Shown here: in pieces, positions 62,615-64,000 of the stretch
Numbering within the stretch: the stretch's first letter is position 1
How the letters are laid out: each line of letters starts with the position of its first letter
Origin: Aureisphaera galaxeae
Lineage (GTDB): Bacteria; Bacteroidota; Bacteroidia; Flavobacteriales; Flavobacteriaceae
Direction: 5' to 3'
NCBI RefSeq assembly: GCF_028561275.1
Contig: NZ_JAQQTF010000002.1
Location: 1,021,720 to 1,085,719, forward strand
Length of the DNA stretch: 64,000 bases
Program-made: the position numbers and the translations under genes
The notes under the pieces: generated by a model
Seen by the model: only the letters and a program-made list of their open reading frames with translations
What the model was told of the DNA's origin: nothing
Database searches by the model: none

Positions 62615-63778
62615 TTACTCCACAACCAACTTAACGTTACTAGTGCCCAGCTCGGTAGTAACCACTACAAAGTAGACACCGCTATGCAATTCGGAAATAT
62701 TGAAGGTCGAAGAACTGGGGTTTTGAAATTGGAGAACGGTCTGTCCTAACAAGTTCACAAACGCTATCTGTTCAATATTCGATCGAGAAGAAACCTCAAG
62801 CTGTCCCTGCGCAGGGTTGGGAGCTATGGAAAAGCTATTCTGTGCATTTTCTGAAACCGATAAAATCTCAGGATTCTGAATCGCTGCCCAGGCCATTTGG
62901 GTTCCAGATTCACTCGGTATCAGATTCCCAAGAAGTGTAGTGAATCCGTTCCCTAGATCTACCGTACGAACTTCCCCTTCAAATATCCCTGCATTATAGC
63001 ATACCATATACATGGTTCCAGAACTATCGTCCCATTCTAAATCCTGTCCAAAATTAGCATCGAAACCAATAGGCCCCAATAAGGTGGCTGCTCCCGTAGA
63101 CGTATCGATACTGTAAAAATTATCGTCAACAACATCATAACTGTACATATCCCCTGAACTGGTAATCGCAATAGAAATGGCACCCTGCATTCCTGTATCT
63201 CCAACCAACGTATAACTCATGCTTCCTACGTCTATCGTAGAAAGACTGGAGGTACCGCTGAAATCAGAAGAAATTCCGTACAAAGTTCTTGTGGCAGGAT
63301 CAAACTCCAATCCATTCCAATCCTGTCCGGGTGGCGGACTAATGGTTCCCATGGAGGTATAGGTCCCTGTAGTGATGTCTATACTATTAAACTCTCCAGT
63401 GGATAAAGTAAGCACATATCCCATCGTCAAGTTACTGGGGTCGATATCTCCCGAGGATTCAAAATCGGCTGTGACTAAAGACGGCCCTATGGTATTGAAT
63501 ACTGTCAGATCGGTGGGATCAAAGCTCCCGAATTCGGCAGCATTATTGCGTGGCCCATAAATAAGGGCCCCACCGCCTTCTTGGGTGTCTTGTGAAGCAT
63601 TGGTTTGCAAGTACTCCCTTAACATGGACTGTTCTTCCTGCGTAAAATAATGGGAAGGCGACTTTCCATTAGTCTCTAGGTTGGTATAGCGGGTTAATAA
63701 ATCTTCTGAAATAGATTGGGCATTGATAAAGACACAACCCAATAGACAAAAGGCTGAAAAAAGTAGAAATCGTTTCAT
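62615..63778 (-). CDS. T9SS type A sorting domain protein with propeller-like repeats
   Basis: The protein has 387 residues. A signal peptide (FLLFSAFCLLGCVFINAQ) leads to a ~75-residue spacer, then a region with repeats of the form TGxYTSMGTI, SMSYTLVGDTG, TGAATLLGPIG (~90-300) separated by YSIDTS-like strands. This resembles DUF4394/DUF6923-type propellers. A T9SS sorting domain follows (IAPNPAQGQLEV...SNVKLVVE, last ~75). It is probably a secreted or surface-bound protein; ligand unknown. Confidence 0.85.
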   Translation of the reverse strand: MKRFLLFSAFCLLGCVFINAQSISEDLLTRYTNLETNGKSPSHYFTQEEQSMLREYLQTNASQDTQEGGGALIYGPRNNAAEFGSFDPTDLTVFNTIGPSLVTADFESSGDIDPSNLTMGYVLTLSTGEFNSIDITTGTYTSMGTISPPPGQDWNGLEFDPATRTLYGISSDFSGTSSLSTIDVGSMSYTLVGDTGMQGAISIAITSSGDMYSYDVVDDNFYSIDTSTGAATLLGPIGFDANFGQDLEWDDSSGTMYMVCYNAGIFEGEVRTVDLGNGFTTLLGNLIPSESGTQMAWAAIQNPEILSVSENAQNSFSIAPNPAQGQLEVSSRSNIEQIAFVNLLGQTVLQFQNPSSSTFNISELHSGVYFVVVTTELGTSNVKLVVE

Positions 63779-63840
63779 ATCTTACTGGTTTTTAGTTACA
63801 TAAATGTATCGAAAAAACCGTAAAATGTGAGCACAAAAAA

Positions 63841-64000
63841 TTAAAAAGAAAATCCGAAAGCTCCCGTTACCCCGAATTTACGGGCATCGGGATTGTCTAA
63901 ATAATTCCCTCGAAAGTTGAAATCGATCCTAAAAATCCTGAAAATATTACCTACCCCAACACTCCATTCCCAGTAAATCTCATCCGAAGGCGCCAATACA
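63841..64000 (-). CDS. 3' end of an outer-membrane barrel protein (DUF5686-like)
   Basis: The frame is open from the right edge to a stop at 63841-63843, giving the last 52 residues. They end in amphipathic strands (GNIFRIFRIDFNFRGNY and FGVTGAFGFSF, with a terminal Phe), as in outer-membrane barrels. The sequence resembles the end of DUF5686/carboxypeptidase-regulatory-like proteins of Bacteroidota, but only the tail is visible. Confidence 0.6.
   Translation of the reverse strand, partial: VLAPSDEIYWEWSVGVGNIFRIFRIDFNFRGNYLDNPDARKFGVTGAFGFSF

Noticed and set aside
1-64000. tRNA, rRNA or riboswitch genes
   Set aside because: No cloverleaf, rRNA-like or known riboswitch core was recognised by eye. 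A covariance-model search would be needed to exclude small RNAs.

Overview
The window comes from a marine-type member of the Flavobacteriaceae (Bacteroidota). The evidence is several secreted proteins ending in type IX secretion (T9SS) sorting domains, a GLPGLI/TonB-receptor locus, DUF5522/DUF4136/DUF4230/DUF5686-type genes, promoters of the TTG-N20-TAnnTTTG type, and almost no Shine-Dalgarno sequences. No rRNA, tRNA, CRISPR array, transposase, integrase or phage structural operon was recognised.

Layout. 1-5.7 kb holds the 3' end of a T9SS protein, then two tandem paralogous exported proteins with a C-terminal S74-type intramolecular chaperone, then a small exported protein; the last three share an upstream direct-repeat motif. 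5.7-8.9 kb holds a small HExxH protein, a DUF5522 protein, urocanate hydratase (hutU) and a DUF4136 lipoprotein. 9.0-11.5 kb holds a T9SS beta-propeller/HYR protein bracketed by 141-bp direct repeats of the adjacent convergent 3' ends. 11.5-29.3 kb is a long leftward phenylacetyl-CoA catabolic cluster: paaR, operator, paaEABCD, paaG-like, a broken four-helix-bundle gene, paaH, a small EF-Tu-domain-2-like protein, paaI, paaJ, an SDR-like protein, paaZ with an extra C-terminal domain, a crotonase, paaY, then 2-oxoacid dehydrogenase E2, a class IV aminotransferase and a fused E1alpha-beta. An aromatic amino acid hydroxylase diverges from paaR.

29.4-32 kb also has a rhodanese and a DUF4230 protein. 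32-48 kb encodes two giant leftward T9SS adhesin-like proteins (2721 and 2009 aa) built of HYR modules with lectin-like and other domains inserted in their loops, separated by a membrane-tethered LuxR-HTH protein and a 54-aa protein. 48-50.5 kb holds two small helical proteins, a lipoprotein with Ig-like and DM13-like domains, and a beta-barrel protein. 50.5-57.8 kb is a TonB-receptor-like/GLPGLI/GLPGLI operon divergent from a histidine kinase/response regulator pair whose 3' end is tandemly duplicated. 57.9-64 kb holds a propeller-like protein, a deoxynucleoside kinase, a membrane pyrophosphatase, a soluble pyrophosphatase, a T9SS protein and the 3' end of an outer-membrane barrel gene.

How the genes fit together. 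Phenylalanine can be hydroxylated by the divergent hydroxylase. It could also be transaminated to phenylpyruvate and oxidatively decarboxylated to phenylacetyl-CoA by the E1/E2 complex, then degraded by PaaABCE, PaaG, PaaZ, PaaJ, the crotonase and PaaH to acetyl-CoA and succinyl-CoA. No phenylacetate-CoA ligase (paaK) is in the cluster, which supports the direct keto-acid route as a hypothesis. The strongest unexplained signals are this pathway arrangement, the loop-insertion architecture and recoded twin C-termini of the giant adhesins, the shared 20-bp-spaced repeats at the left end, and two independent duplications of gene 3' ends.
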